From Akkermansia massiliensis (GTDB lineage Bacteria; Verrucomicrobiota; Verrucomicrobiia; Verrucomicrobiales; Akkermansiaceae), in assembly GCF_023516715.1 (NCBI RefSeq), contig NZ_JAMGSI010000001.1, forward strand, positions 1,364,001 through 1,428,000: a stretch of DNA of 64,000 nucleotides, written 5' to 3'. The position numbers and the translations under genes were made by a program. This document shows, one piece after another, positions 10,651-19,769 of the stretch. How positions within the stretch are numbered: position 1 is the stretch's first letter; the number at the start of each line of letters is the position of its first letter. The notes below the pieces were generated by a model. It was not told the DNA's origin. It did not search any database and saw only the letters and a program-made list of their open reading frames with translations.

Positions 10651-12408
10651 ATGAGCAATTACACATCAGCGGACGTTCCGGAATCCAGCCGGGTGGTCAT
10701 TGACCCGGTGACGCGCATTGAAGGCCACCTGCGGGTGGAAATGGAGGCCGGGGACGGCGTCATCAAAAACGCCTGGACGTCCACCACGCAGTACCGCGGC
10801 ATTGAGGTGATCGCCTGCAAGCGGGATCCCCGTGACGTCTGGGCTTTCGTGGAACGCATCTGCGGCGTCTGCACGGGCACGCACGCCATCGCGGCCCTGG
10901 CCGCGGTGGAAGACGCGCTCCAGTACCCGGTGCCCGTCCAGGCCCGCCTCATGCGCGACCTGGTCAGCGGGGCCCTGGGCATCCAGGACCACGTCATCCA
11001 TTTTTACCAGCTCCAGGCCATGGACTGGGTGGACGTGATGTCCGCCCTGAAGGCGGACCCCGCGGAAACCGCCGCCATCGCCAAATCCCTTTCCGACTGG
11101 CCCCTGTCCTCCGCCGCGTATTTCGCCGGAGTGCAGAAAAAGCTGAAGGACTCCATCGCCTACGGGCAGTATTCCATCTTCACGAACGGCTACTGGGGCC
11201 ATCCGGCCTACAAGCTGCCGCCGGAAGTGAATCTGCTGGGCGTGGCGCATTACCTCCAGGCCCTGGTCTGGCAGCGGGACATGATCAAGATCCACACCAT
11301 TCTGGGCGGCAAGAACCCGCACCCGAACTTCCTGGTCGGCGGCATGGCCTGCGCCATCAACATGAACAATGACCAGGCCATCAACCAGTTCTCCCTGAGC
11401 TACCTGAAGCAGCTGGTGCAAACCTGCCACGATTTCATCCACAAAGTATATTATCCGGACATTGTCGCCATCGCCGGATTTTATAAGGACTACGCCCATA
11501 TCGGCGCGTCCAACCCCAACTTTTTCTGCACCGGGGCTCCGTCTGAAATCAACGCGGGCGCTCCCGCCGGCAAAGGCATGATCAAGCCCGGCGTGCTGCT
11601 GAACGGGGACTACAGGAACGTGCTCCCCTTTGACCAGGACAAGATCAGGGAATTCGTCACCAGCTCCTGGTACAAGTACACGGAAGGCCGGGACGCGGGC
11701 CTGGCCCCGTACGACGGGGAGACGAACGCGGATTACAACGGCCCCAGGCCGCCCTACAAGTGGCTCTCCGACCATCCGCAGTACACCTGGGTGAAAGCCC
11801 CGCGCTACGACGGCCACGCGATGGCCGTGGGCCCGAACGCCCGCATGATGATCGGCTACGCCCAGGGGGTGCCCGCCATCGTGGAGCGGGTGGACGCCGC
11901 CTGCGACAAGCTGGGGCTGCCGCGCGACAACGCCTTCATGAACTCCACGCTGGGCCGCGTGTACGGCCGCTCCCTGGACGCCCTGATCAACGTGGACATG
12001 ATGGTGAACCAGCTCCAGGAGATGACGGACCGCATCAAGAACGGGGAAACCGCCACCTTCAACCCGGAAAAATGGGAGCCGGAAACCTGGCCCTCCTCCT
12101 GCAAGGGCGTGGGCTGGGTGGAAGCGCCCCGCGGCAGCCTGAGCCACTGGGTACGGATTGAAAACGGCCAGACGGTGAATTACCAGGCCGTGGTGCCCAG
12201 CACCTGGAACAGCTCCGGCCGCGACGCGGAGGGGCAGATGGGGCCGTACGAATATTCCCTGGCCCATACCGGAAAACACCCGCTGGTGGACCCCACCCGC
12301 CCGGTGGAACCCCTGCGCACCGTTCACAGCTATGACCCGTGCCAATCCTGCGCCGTCCACTTGTTTGACGAAGAAGGGGAGGCCATTCTGACCAGACAGG
12401 ACCCGTGA
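10651..12408 (+). CDS. hyaB: [NiFe]-hydrogenase large subunit
   Basis: Catalytic subunit with the Ni-Fe(CN)2CO site, oxidising H2 (uptake direction is expected with this subunit set). Both Cys pairs that bind the metals are present: RICGVCTGTHA near residue 70 and DPCQSCAVH at the C-terminus. The family signature RIEGHLRVE is near the N-terminus. About 15 residues follow the final His (LFDEEGEAIL...), as expected for the peptide removed by the maturation protease encoded two genes downstream. Length 585 is normal. The stop overlaps the start of the cytochrome gene (GTGA). Confidence 0.96.
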   Translation: MSNYTSADVPESSRVVIDPVTRIEGHLRVEMEAGDGVIKNAWTSTTQYRGIEVIACKRDPRDVWAFVERICGVCTGTHAIAALAAVEDALQYPVPVQARLMRDLVSGALGIQDHVIHFYQLQAMDWVDVMSALKADPAETAAIAKSLSDWPLSSAAYFAGVQKKLKDSIAYGQYSIFTNGYWGHPAYKLPPEVNLLGVAHYLQALVWQRDMIKIHTILGGKNPHPNFLVGGMACAINMNNDQAINQFSLSYLKQLVQTCHDFIHKVYYPDIVAIAGFYKDYAHIGASNPNFFCTGAPSEINAGAPAGKGMIKPGVLLNGDYRNVLPFDQDKIREFVTSSWYKYTEGRDAGLAPYDGETNADYNGPRPPYKWLSDHPQYTWVKAPRYDGHAMAVGPNARMMIGYAQGVPAIVERVDAACDKLGLPRDNAFMNSTLGRVYGRSLDALINVDMMVNQLQEMTDRIKNGETATFNPEKWEPETWPSSCKGVGWVEAPRGSLSHWVRIENGQTVNYQAVVPSTWNSSGRDAEGQMGPYEYSLAHTGKHPLVDPTRPVEPLRTVHSYDPCQSCAVHLFDEEGEAILTRQDP

Positions 12409-13577
12409 AAACGACTCTTATCGACAAAGACCTCACCCTGGCGGTGGAGGACGCCATTCCGGCCAGCCCGGTTTACACGCCGGAGGAAATCCTGGCCCTG
12501 GCCGTGTGCGCCTCCCCCAACGGCAGCACGGACCCGGGGGACCTGGCCCTGCTCCACGCCGCGCGGGAACGGGGCGTGGCCCTGCCCTACGCCCAGCAGG
12601 AGAATTCCTGGGAGGCTCCCTCCCGGGAAAGGCCGTACAGCACGGCCATGCTGAAAGCCGCGGACAAGGAGGACGCCGCCCCCTTCATGGTGGCCCGCGG
12701 CAGCCTGAAGGCCCTGGAAAAGCTGTGTGAAGTCAGCCATCTGGAAAAAGAGCGCATGAACAAGGCTTTTGAGGAATACTCCCCCTCCGGCTTTGAACCC
12801 GTGGCCGTGGCCGTCCACCGGCCCGGCGCGCCGTGGCGCCTGCTGGGCGTGGTGCCCATGCATGCCATGAGAGACGTGCGCCGCCTTTCCATGGCCAAGG
12901 CCAATTTCCGCTACTTCCACGTCTGGGACTGGCCGCTGCGCGTGCTGCACTGGACCTGGGTGTTCTGCATCATCGGGCTGGCTTCCACCGGCATCTGCAT
13001 TGCGGAAGGGTGGTTCCTGAAAATGGGGGACCTGCACGGGGCCTTCCAGTTCGGCACGCTCCGCTTCGTGCACTACGCGCTGGGGTGGACCCTGGTGGTG
13101 GTGATGATGCTGCGCTTCTCCTGCTTCTTCATGGCCTCCAACAAGTACCAGAGCTTCCGGGCCCTCTTCCCCATCTCCAGGCAGCAGTGGAAGGACCTCT
13201 TCACCACGGCGGTGGACTACGTGTTCGCCCGCAGTTATGACGGCCCCCGCTACATCGGCCACAATCCTTTACAGCAGTGGACGTACACGGGCGTCTACGT
13301 CCTGTTCACCACCATGGTGGTGACCGGGCTGGCCCTGTACGCCCTGTATGAGCCGCGCCACTGGTTCTACCACTGGTTCATGCCCCTGAACGACCTGATA
13401 GGGGTTCCGTACGTGCGCCTGGTGCACCTGATCGGCATGTGGTGCTTCATCATCTTCGCCATGGTTCACGTGTACCTTTCCATCCTCTCCGGAAACGTGG
13501 ATCGGGACGGCACCATCTCCTCCATGTTCAGCGGAGGGCGCTGGCTGCGTAAGGGCGTCAAATTCCGGGATGAATAA
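12405..13577 (+). CDS. hyaC: Hydrogenase cytochrome b subunit with an N-terminal P-type ATPase-like extension
   Basis: The C-terminal about 225 residues are a normal HyaC di-haem cytochrome b that passes electrons from the small subunit to quinone: VWDWPLRVLHWTWVFC, HYALGWTLVVVMM, YTGVYVLFTTMVVTGLALY and HLIGMWCFIIFAMVHVYLS give four membrane helices with His ligands. The first about 165 residues are extra. They resemble the cytoplasmic N/P region of P-type ATPases: IDKDLTLAVEDAIPA (compare DKTGTLT), DPGDLALLHAARERGV, PYSTAMLKAA, VARGSLKALEKLC (compare KGAPE) and WRLLGVVPMHAMRD. The phosphorylation motif is altered, so a nucleotide-binding or structural relic is more likely than an ATPase. 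GTG start overlaps the large-subunit stop by 4 bp. Confidence 0.9.
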   Translation: MKTTLIDKDLTLAVEDAIPASPVYTPEEILALAVCASPNGSTDPGDLALLHAARERGVALPYAQQENSWEAPSRERPYSTAMLKAADKEDAAPFMVARGSLKALEKLCEVSHLEKERMNKAFEEYSPSGFEPVAVAVHRPGAPWRLLGVVPMHAMRDVRRLSMAKANFRYFHVWDWPLRVLHWTWVFCIIGLASTGICIAEGWFLKMGDLHGAFQFGTLRFVHYALGWTLVVVMMLRFSCFFMASNKYQSFRALFPISRQQWKDLFTTAVDYVFARSYDGPRYIGHNPLQQWTYTGVYVLFTTMVVTGLALYALYEPRHWFYHWFMPLNDLIGVPYVRLVHLIGMWCFIIFAMVHVYLSILSGNVDRDGTISSMFSGGRWLRKGVKFRDE

Positions 13578-14142
13578 CCCTTCCCCCGCATCTGCCATGG
13601 AATTGGAGCCATACACGGAAGAACTCCGGGGCTGCCCCGTGAAGGGGAACGCCTATCCCGTGCTCGTGCTGGGCGTGGGCAACCCGCTCATGGGGGATGA
13701 CGGCATAGGCGTGGAGCTTGCCCACCGTCTTCAGGAACGGGACTACGGCCCGCTGGTCCATGTGGAGGAGGGAGGCACGCTGGGAATGACCCTGCTGCCC
13801 CTGCTGGAAGACGCGGATACGGTCATCCTGCTGGACGCCGTCAAGACGGGGGCCCCGCCCGGAACCGTCGTCACGCGCAGCCGGGACGAACTCCCCCGCC
13901 ATTTCTCCCTCGTCATTTCCCCGCACCAGATCGGCATGAAGGAAGTGCTGGGCGCGGCCCAGCTGTGCGGAACCCTGCCGCGCATCATCACGCTGGTGGG
14001 GGTGGAGGCCGGGCATACGGACTTCTGCCAGCCCATGTCCGCGGAAGTGCGGGAGGCCGTGCCGCAGGCACTGGACCTGGTGGAAACCCTCATCGCCCGC
14101 GCCCTGGAGGAATACCAGGCCCGGAAAGACGCGCATGCATGA
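13570..14142 (+). CDS. hyaD: Hydrogenase maturation endopeptidase (HyaD/HybD family)
   Basis: Nickel-dependent checking protease that trims the C-terminus of the large subunit after Ni insertion. The family start VLVLGVGNPLMGDDGIGVELA includes the metal-binding Glu/Asp region (GDDGIGV), then LLDAVKTGAPPGTV with the second Asp, and SPHQIGMKEVLGAA with the His ligand. Length 190 is usual. Its ATG overlaps the cytochrome stop by 8 bp, and its own end overlaps hypA, so translation is coupled along the operon. The first about 25 residues are variable and an in-frame ATG at 13606 could also serve. Confidence 0.94.
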   Translation: MNNPSPASAMELEPYTEELRGCPVKGNAYPVLVLGVGNPLMGDDGIGVELAHRLQERDYGPLVHVEEGGTLGMTLLPLLEDADTVILLDAVKTGAPPGTVVTRSRDELPRHFSLVISPHQIGMKEVLGAAQLCGTLPRIITLVGVEAGHTDFCQPMSAEVREAVPQALDLVETLIARALEEYQARKDAHA

Positions 14143-14476
14143 AGTAGGCATCATGGAGGGGGCGCTGGACATGGCCCGGCGGCTCATGGAAAAGAACGGG
14201 GGAACCCGGCTGATGCGCGTGCACATGACCATCGGCAGCCTGAGCGGCGTGGTGCCGGAAGCCCTGCAATCCGCCTTCCTGGCCCTGAAGGACGCGTATG
14301 TCGCGCAGGACGCCGCCCTGGACGTCACGTGGGTGGAGGCCCTGTGCCGCTGCGACGCTTGCAGCGCGGATTTTTCCTTCACGGAGCACGGCTATATCTG
14401 CCCCGGCTGCGGAGACCCCGCCCTGGCCATCCTCCGGGGACGGGAACTGGAACTGACCCGGGTGGAATGGGAGTGA
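14135..14476 (+). CDS. hypA: Hydrogenase nickel-insertion protein HypA
   Basis: Delivers Ni to the hydrogenase large-subunit precursor together with HypB. The N-terminus MHEVGIMEGAL supplies the Ni-binding Met-His-Glu, and the zinc site is CRCDACSADF...YICPGCG. Length 113 is typical. Last gene of the hydrogenase operon, overlapping hyaD by 8 bp. None of hypB, C, D, E or F is in this window, so they must be encoded elsewhere if the enzyme is made. Confidence 0.94.
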   Translation: MHEVGIMEGALDMARRLMEKNGGTRLMRVHMTIGSLSGVVPEALQSAFLALKDAYVAQDAALDVTWVEALCRCDACSADFSFTEHGYICPGCGDPALAILRGRELELTRVEWE

Positions 14477-14605
14477 ACCGCGCTTTTCCCGTCCGGAAGA
14501 AAATAAGGTGAATTTACCCGAACATTTTACCCGCCCGGACGGTCTAATACCATTGGCGCGCATCCACCGCGCCTCAAACGTCAAACCAACTATGTAACCA
14601 GCGTC

Positions 14606-15553
14606 ATGAGCAATATCAACCCATTCATTCTAACAGGGATGATGCCGCTTTCAGCCTCATCCATGAACCGCGTCTCCTACATGTGCCCGGTCACCATCAG
14701 CAATGACGTGGTGCAGGGCCAGACGGACATTCAGGATTCCCTCACCGTTGATTCCGGCGGCAATCTTTACATCATCAACGCCCCCGTTTACGTGGGAGGC
14801 CCCAACCAGCCGGACCACGGGCACCGCACCGCCCACCTGGTCATCCGTAACGGAGGCACCATGACGCTCCTGGGCAACCTGCCGGACCACATGACCGTTT
14901 TCCTGGGAAACAAGGCCAACGGCAGCCTGGAGATCAACGGCGGCCGCCTTCTGATGGGCCAGGGCCGCATTCAGGGCTCCAGAGAGCATGAAGGCAGAAT
15001 CGCCATGACGGACGGCTGGCTCTTCGCCTCGGAAGTGGACCTGCCCGCCGAGGGCTCGGAACTCGTCATCAAGCACGGCCTGATGCGCATCAAAAAACTT
15101 TCCGGCAGCGTATCCACCCACATTTACGGCGGCGTGCTTCACGTGAAGGAGGAAGCCCACGCCAGCCGCATCCATTTGATAGATGACGGCGTGCTGCTTC
15201 TGGGCAGCGTCACCAGCCAGCCTTCCGCGGACGTCATGGCCGGAGCGGGCATCAACTTCCGCGGGGACGGCGGCGCGCTGGTCATCCGCGTGCCCCATCC
15301 GGAAAACGCGCTGACGCGCACGCGGGAGGCGGAACACGTCTTTGACGAACTGCTCCGGAGGGGCAAGCTCTTCCATGACAGCAAACCCATGACCAGCTTC
15401 CAGGGCTTCCACATGAGGGAATTCACCGGGCATGACAGCCTGACGTACGCCGCGCTGCGCCCCTCCGCCCAGCTGCGCGCGGAACAGAACCAGGTCACGC
15501 GCCTGCTCCATACGTTCATGTACGGCGGCAGTGAAAAGGACATGCCCATCTGA
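14606..15553 (+). CDS. Predicted beta-helix protein of unknown function
   Basis: A 315-residue protein with no clear signal peptide. The central part has short repeating beta-strand turns such as LVIRNGGTMTLLGNL, GSLEINGGRLLMGQG, LVIKHGLMRIKKLSG and IYGGVLHVKEEA, a pattern typical of right-handed beta-helix or autotransporter passenger-like folds. I recognise no catalytic motif. It sits alone after the hydrogenase operon, 129 bp downstream of hypA, and ends at a strong bidirectional terminator. No firm functional proposal. Confidence 0.6.
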   Translation: MSNINPFILTGMMPLSASSMNRVSYMCPVTISNDVVQGQTDIQDSLTVDSGGNLYIINAPVYVGGPNQPDHGHRTAHLVIRNGGTMTLLGNLPDHMTVFLGNKANGSLEINGGRLLMGQGRIQGSREHEGRIAMTDGWLFASEVDLPAEGSELVIKHGLMRIKKLSGSVSTHIYGGVLHVKEEAHASRIHLIDDGVLLLGSVTSQPSADVMAGAGINFRGDGGALVIRVPHPENALTRTREAEHVFDELLRRGKLFHDSKPMTSFQGFHMREFTGHDSLTYAALRPSAQLRAEQNQVTRLLHTFMYGGSEKDMPI

Positions 15554-15588
15554 ACCTCTCCGGAAAACGGATCCCATTCCGCAAAAAA

Positions 15589-15618
15589 GCCGCCGGCGCA
15601 GAATGCCGGCGGCTTTTT
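15589..15618. terminator. Bidirectional intrinsic terminator
   Basis: Perfect 9-bp stem GCCGCCGGC/GCCGGCGGC with a 7-nt loop, flanked by A6 upstream and T5 downstream. It separates the convergent beta-helix gene and the DUF4870-like gene. Confidence 0.9.
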
Positions 15619-15643
15619 CATAAATGGGCAAGTGGAAAAAACG

Positions 15644-16045
15644 TTACTTCAGGAACGTAATCGTGAGGGGCGCCACGTAATCGTAATCCCCGTTCGCCAC
15701 CTTGACGGCAGTGATAATGGCGAAAACAATCCACGCGATGACGACCGCGGGAGCCAGCACGAAGCCGATCAGGACAAAACATAACAGGAAGGCCGCAATC
15801 GAATAAATCGCCCAGGAAATCTGGGCATTCAGAACATTCTTTCCTACCTTGTCCACCAGGGGGTTGGCATCCTTCCAGACCAGCCAGCAGATCAGGGGCG
15901 GAATGATGTTCACGCCGGTGGAGAAACCGAAAAAGACGGATACCAGCGGAGAAACCGCCGTAAGAGTGGCCTGGGTCTTGTCGGGCTGTTTTTCAGGGGC
16001 GGGTTCCTGAACCGGCTCCTGGATAATTTGTTGTTCTTCGTCCAT
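15644..16045 (-). CDS. Small membrane protein, DUF4870-like
   Basis: A 133-residue protein from an ATG at 16045 (MDEEQQIIQEP). An acidic, Pro/Gln-rich N-terminus of about 30 residues is followed by four hydrophobic segments, including FFGFSTGVNIIPPLICWLVW, WAIYSIAAFLLCFVLIGFVLA and VVIAWIVFAIITAVKVANG with the ending NGDYDYVAPLTI. This layout matches the DUF4870/Tic20-like family of unknown function. The frame stays open to 16096 but the extra residues look unlike the family. Confidence 0.75.
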   Translation of the reverse strand: MDEEQQIIQEPVQEPAPEKQPDKTQATLTAVSPLVSVFFGFSTGVNIIPPLICWLVWKDANPLVDKVGKNVLNAQISWAIYSIAAFLLCFVLIGFVLAPAVVIAWIVFAIITAVKVANGDYDYVAPLTITFLK

Positions 16046-16226
16046 AAAAAATGCAAGGCGATGGGAAGCGGGAGGGCGAACGGAAACCTCTTCCATTCCT
16101 TTCCGCCTCAGTTAACCCCTTTTTCACATATTCCACCCGGTAGTCAAGCTTCCAGACCGTTCGTTTTCCGAATAAAAAGCGTTCTCCTGCAATCATCCTT
16201 GCCTCCGCGGCGGGAAGTGGCTACAC

Positions 16227-16967
16227 ATGCAGTCCATGACCAACACCCTGACGCTGCTCACCCTCTCCGCCTGCCTGGGGGCCTGTGTTCCCGGCGCGCC
16301 GGAAATCCTGCCTCCCGCTTCTTCCGTCACCCGCCGTGAAGCTCTGGAAACCAGCCGGGCCTATACTTCCATGGCCTGGCGGGGCTCTCCCCGGAACGTC
16401 CGCCACGGGACGGACGAGGACGGCATCCGGATAGACACGCCGGACGCCTCCGCAGCCGGAGGCCATGCCGGCGCGTGGTGGCGGCCCGGCGCGCGTTCCA
16501 CCGGCATGCCGTACAAATGGGGCGGGTTCGACACCCCGCGGCAGTTCGCCGAACGCCTGAAGGCGGATGCCGCCAACGGGGGCGCCCCCGCCGCGGCCGG
16601 GGACATGGGCACCCCGGAAAAGCAGGCCGCGGGGGATGCCGCCGTCAGCCGCTTTGCCGCCGGGGTGGACTGCTCCGGCTTCGTCTCCCGCTGCTGGCGC
16701 CTGTCCAGGCCATTTTCCACACGGGAGCTCCCCGCTCTTTCCATTTCCCTCCCCTCCTGGGATGAGCTGAAAACGGGGGACATCCTGATTGCTCCGGGAC
16801 GCCATGTGCTCCTGTTCATCCGCTGGGAGGGAGCGGAAAAAGACAGGTTCCTGGGCAGTGAAGCCGGCCCCCTGCCGGTCTGGAAGTGCGCGGAGCGCGT
16901 TTTCAGCCGCCCCATGCTGGAGAACAGCGGCTACCGCCCCATGAGGTACAGGGGCATGCGGGACTGA
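16227..16967 (+). CDS. NlpC/P60-type peptidoglycan hydrolase, probable lipoprotein
   Basis: A 246-residue secreted protein. The signal peptide ends in candidate lipoboxes (LSAC, LGAC), so membrane anchoring through a lipid is likely. The catalytic Cys motif of the family is seen at VDCSGFVSRCW (near residue 150) and the His at APGRHVLLFIRW (near 190), preceded by LKTGDILI. Such enzymes cut gamma-D-Glu-diaminopimelate bonds in cell-wall peptides. The region before the Cys (WWRPGARSTGMPYKWGGFDT) is the usual substrate-cleft start. Single gene. Confidence 0.83.
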   Translation: MQSMTNTLTLLTLSACLGACVPGAPEILPPASSVTRREALETSRAYTSMAWRGSPRNVRHGTDEDGIRIDTPDASAAGGHAGAWWRPGARSTGMPYKWGGFDTPRQFAERLKADAANGGAPAAAGDMGTPEKQAAGDAAVSRFAAGVDCSGFVSRCWRLSRPFSTRELPALSISLPSWDELKTGDILIAPGRHVLLFIRWEGAEKDRFLGSEAGPLPVWKCAERVFSRPMLENSGYRPMRYRGMRD

Positions 16968-17024
16968 ACCGCTGCGCGGAACTCCCCCATCTCCGGCGCT
17001 CCAGAATGGCACCGGGAACAGGAA

Positions 17025-17053
17025 CGCCCCGCAAGTCCGGAGACTGCGGGGCG
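17025..17053. terminator. Candidate hairpin between convergent genes
   Basis: Perfect 9-bp stem CGCCCCGCA/TGCGGGGCG with an 11-nt loop, lying between the NlpC/P60 gene and the end of the GH20 gene. No T-run follows on either strand, so terminator function is only possible. Confidence 0.4.
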
Positions 17054-17140
17054 CTGGAAAGAGTGCGGCGCATGCGGCCGCCCGGCTCCGGAAGAAGCCG
17101 CCCGGGATTATCCGGGCCGCGCCGCTTCCGGCACGGGCCG

Positions 17141-19396
17141 TTACAACGGCTGGACGTTCAGATCAAACACCTTCCCCTGGAAGGAGGAGCCGAGCACCTT
17201 CAGCGGGAGAACGAAGGTGGAGCGCACGCCCTTCGTGCGGGGTTCAAAGTTTTCGTCCGGATTGCGGAAGCTCTTGAGCACCATGGTGCCCGCAGGCTTG
17301 CCGTCAATGAGGAGGGTGGTTTTTTCCGGCTCTCCCACAATTTCCACCTTCACCTTCTTGCCGACGGGCAGCTTGGCGCCGAAGGAGAATTCCAGAGAGT
17401 CATCCCGCCGGAAGCCCATGGTGCCGTCCTTCATGACGGCGAACAGCTCCCCTTCCGGGCCGGAAAGCAGAACCTGCTCCTTCCCTTCCGGAGCGGCGGA
17501 AAGCTCAAGCTCCATGGTGAGGCGGTAGCCGGGCCCCAGGGCGGGCTGGTTCAACTGCTGGGGCAGCTTGCCCGGAACCACGGAGAAGGGCTTGGAATCC
17601 TTCCACTTGTGGAGGGGGTTGGTACGGGGGGCTTCCCCGATGGCCTTGACCAGCTCCCGGTGCTCTTCAAAAGAATCCGGAGCCTTGGCCTTCCCCCACA
17701 TCTTCTGGGCCAGCACGTCCATGGAGCCGGAAATAACGCCCCAAATGTCATAGGGGGCATAGCCGGAGTGCTTGAGGTCCGTCTCATCATTCCAGACGGC
17801 AAAAGCCGCGCCGATGAGCTGGGGATGGCCGGAAGGCAGGGTTTCATTCCCGATGCGGTTGGGAATCCAGTTATTATAAAGCCCCTTGTGGTTCCTGTCC
17901 ATGCGGTAATAGTTGGCGTAGGGCACCACGTACAGGGCGCCGTCATTGGTATTGATGACGTCGTAACCCAGGTTCACGGCCTCCCAGGCCCTCATCCATC
18001 CGGTACTCCAGAGGTTCATTTGAACGCCCTTGCTCACCACGGGGGTTTTGCCGGGCTTGGTGCTCAGGCTGCCCCAGATGCGGGGCGTATAACCGCGCTT
18101 CAGGGCGTGCTTCAGCACGGCGTCCGCAAAATGGCGGTAATCCTCCTTGTTGCCGTAAAACTCGTCCGCGCCCACATGCACCACCTTGCTGCCGAACACC
18201 GGGCGGCCCAGTTTGGGGTCTTTCAGCAAATACTCGTCAAATACCTTGCCCACCAGGCTGATCGTCTCCGGGTTGGCGGCGTCCAGCATCTCGCTGCGGC
18301 GCTTTTCATGGTTCATGGGGCCCTTGTAAATGAGGTCCGGGCGCAGGCGGGTGAAGGAAAGCGCGTGACCGGGAGTGTCAATCTCCGGAACGATGCTGAT
18401 GCCGCGGCGTTCGGCGTAATCCACCAGATCCGCAAACTCCTTCTTGGTGTAGAAAAGGTCCTTCGCCGTAAGAGGAACGCCGTCCTTGCCCTTCATGTTG
18501 GATTCCAGGCGGAAGGCGGCATAGAGCTCCTTGAACGGATCGCGGCCCTTGTCCACATACATTTCATGGAAAATGAAGTTATTGTTGATGACCAGGTGCA
18601 GATCATTCATCTTGTACCAGGCCATGGTGCGGATCACGTCCCTGAGGTAGCTGAGGGGATAGGGCGTACGCGCAATATCAAGCATGAAGCCGCGCAGCTC
18701 ATAGCGCGGGAAATCCACTGCCGTGCCGCAGGGAACGCTGCCGGGGGTCTGGCGCAGCATCTGCAGCAGCGTGCGCGTGCCCCAGAACAGCCCGGTGGGC
18801 GTAGCCGCGCCAATGCGGACGCCGTCCCTGGTCACCTGGAGCCTGTACCCCTCCTTGCCCAGGTTGCCGCCTTTCAGCAGGGAAAAGGAAATATCCGCCT
18901 TCGCGCCGGGCGGGACAAGCTTGACCTTCTTCCCCGCCACGTCTTCCAGATCAGCCGTGAATATCTGCGCCAGCTCTTTTTCCGGGCAGGCTACGGAAAC
19001 CGTGTTCCCCAGCTTGTACTCGCCCTGGCCGCCCTTCCATTGCAGGATTTCCGGAATGATACGCGGCTTGGGATTGCCCTGGGCGGCGTCCGGGGCCTGC
19101 AGCATGATTTCATAATCCTTGCTGATGGCTTCCTTGCCGTCCTTGGTCACCTTGAAGCTGACGTTGACGGGGGTGTCTGAAATAACGGGGGCTATCTTTC
19201 CCTTGCTGTTAACAAGCTGCTCATAGTCGGCCCCCAGGAATTTGATCTGGGCTCCGGAGGCGCTTGGCATCGGCAGTTGTTTCGCGCCCGCTTTCACCGG
19301 AGGGATGGTGAGGGAATCCGCAATCTGCTTGGCGTCCTGCCCCATCAAGGGAGATGCGGCAAAAGCGGCGATCATCAGGAATAGGTTCTTCTTCAT
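17141..19396 (-). CDS. Secreted beta-N-acetylhexosaminidase, GH20
   Basis: A 751-residue exo-hexosaminidase that would remove terminal GlcNAc/GalNAc from glycans, fitting a mucin degrader. Start ATG 19396 gives a clean signal peptide ([19 protein letters not shown]); the longer frame to 19441 adds a non-signal stretch. The N-terminal GH20b-like domain (about residues 40-230) precedes the (beta/alpha)8 barrel, which opens with [13 protein letters not shown] and has the catalytic Asp-Glu at HVGADEFYG (residues 407-414). The last about 130 residues form a lectin-like beta-sandwich ([16 protein letters not shown]). The canonical HxGGDE reads HVGADE. Single gene. Confidence 0.93.
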   Translation of the reverse strand: MKKNLFLMIAAFAASPLMGQDAKQIADSLTIPPVKAGAKQLPMPSASGAQIKFLGADYEQLVNSKGKIAPVISDTPVNVSFKVTKDGKEAISKDYEIMLQAPDAAQGNPKPRIIPEILQWKGGQGEYKLGNTVSVACPEKELAQIFTADLEDVAGKKVKLVPPGAKADISFSLLKGGNLGKEGYRLQVTRDGVRIGAATPTGLFWGTRTLLQMLRQTPGSVPCGTAVDFPRYELRGFMLDIARTPYPLSYLRDVIRTMAWYKMNDLHLVINNNFIFHEMYVDKGRDPFKELYAAFRLESNMKGKDGVPLTAKDLFYTKKEFADLVDYAERRGISIVPEIDTPGHALSFTRLRPDLIYKGPMNHEKRRSEMLDAANPETISLVGKVFDEYLLKDPKLGRPVFGSKVVHVGADEFYGNKEDYRHFADAVLKHALKRGYTPRIWGSLSTKPGKTPVVSKGVQMNLWSTGWMRAWEAVNLGYDVINTNDGALYVVPYANYYRMDRNHKGLYNNWIPNRIGNETLPSGHPQLIGAAFAVWNDETDLKHSGYAPYDIWGVISGSMDVLAQKMWGKAKAPDSFEEHRELVKAIGEAPRTNPLHKWKDSKPFSVVPGKLPQQLNQPALGPGYRLTMELELSAAPEGKEQVLLSGPEGELFAVMKDGTMGFRRDDSLEFSFGAKLPVGKKVKVEIVGEPEKTTLLIDGKPAGTMVLKSFRNPDENFEPRTKGVRSTFVLPLKVLGSSFQGKVFDLNVQPL

Positions 19397-19769
19397 GTTA
19401 TCGTGTCGTTTCAGGGAAAAGGAGGATCTGATTCGTGCCAAGAACTACGCGCCCGCCGTCCTTTTCTTGCAGGGAAAGGGGAAAAAGCGGGTGAATTCTC
19501 CTTCGTTCCGCCGTCCGGGCAGGCATTCCGCCGGGCGGATTGCCGCGCGTCAGGTTTCATGAAGGAAAACCGCCGGGCCCGGGAGGACCGGCCAATCTTG
19601 TTCAGGCAAGTTATTATCTCAAACATCCCGTTCTTGGCGAGATTAAAAAACAGGCACGCTCCGGACGCGGGAATGCGCCCGGAAGGTAAACGCCCTGCCG
19701 GACAAAAAAAGGGGCCGGACCTCCAATCAGGAAATCCGGCCCCGGACAGGGGGAAAAGGGAAGGAGAAA
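19397..19769. other. Intergenic region between the hexosaminidase start and the nitroreductase end
   Basis: About 370 bp holding the upstream region of the hexosaminidase gene and the terminator of the nitroreductase/hisC unit. Short open frames here lack recognisable protein features. No RNA gene is visible. Confidence 0.4.
19704..19743 (-). terminator. Intrinsic terminator of the hisC-nitroreductase unit
   Basis: On the minus strand, GGGGCCGGA pairs with TCCGGCCCC around a 15-nt loop, followed by T7. It starts 27 bp after the nitroreductase stop. Confidence 0.88.

Noticed and set aside
16886-19180. 764-residue plus-strand open frame opposite the GH20 gene
   Set aside because: Shadow of the hexosaminidase gene; composition is antisense-like and the opposite strand has a clear GH20 active site.
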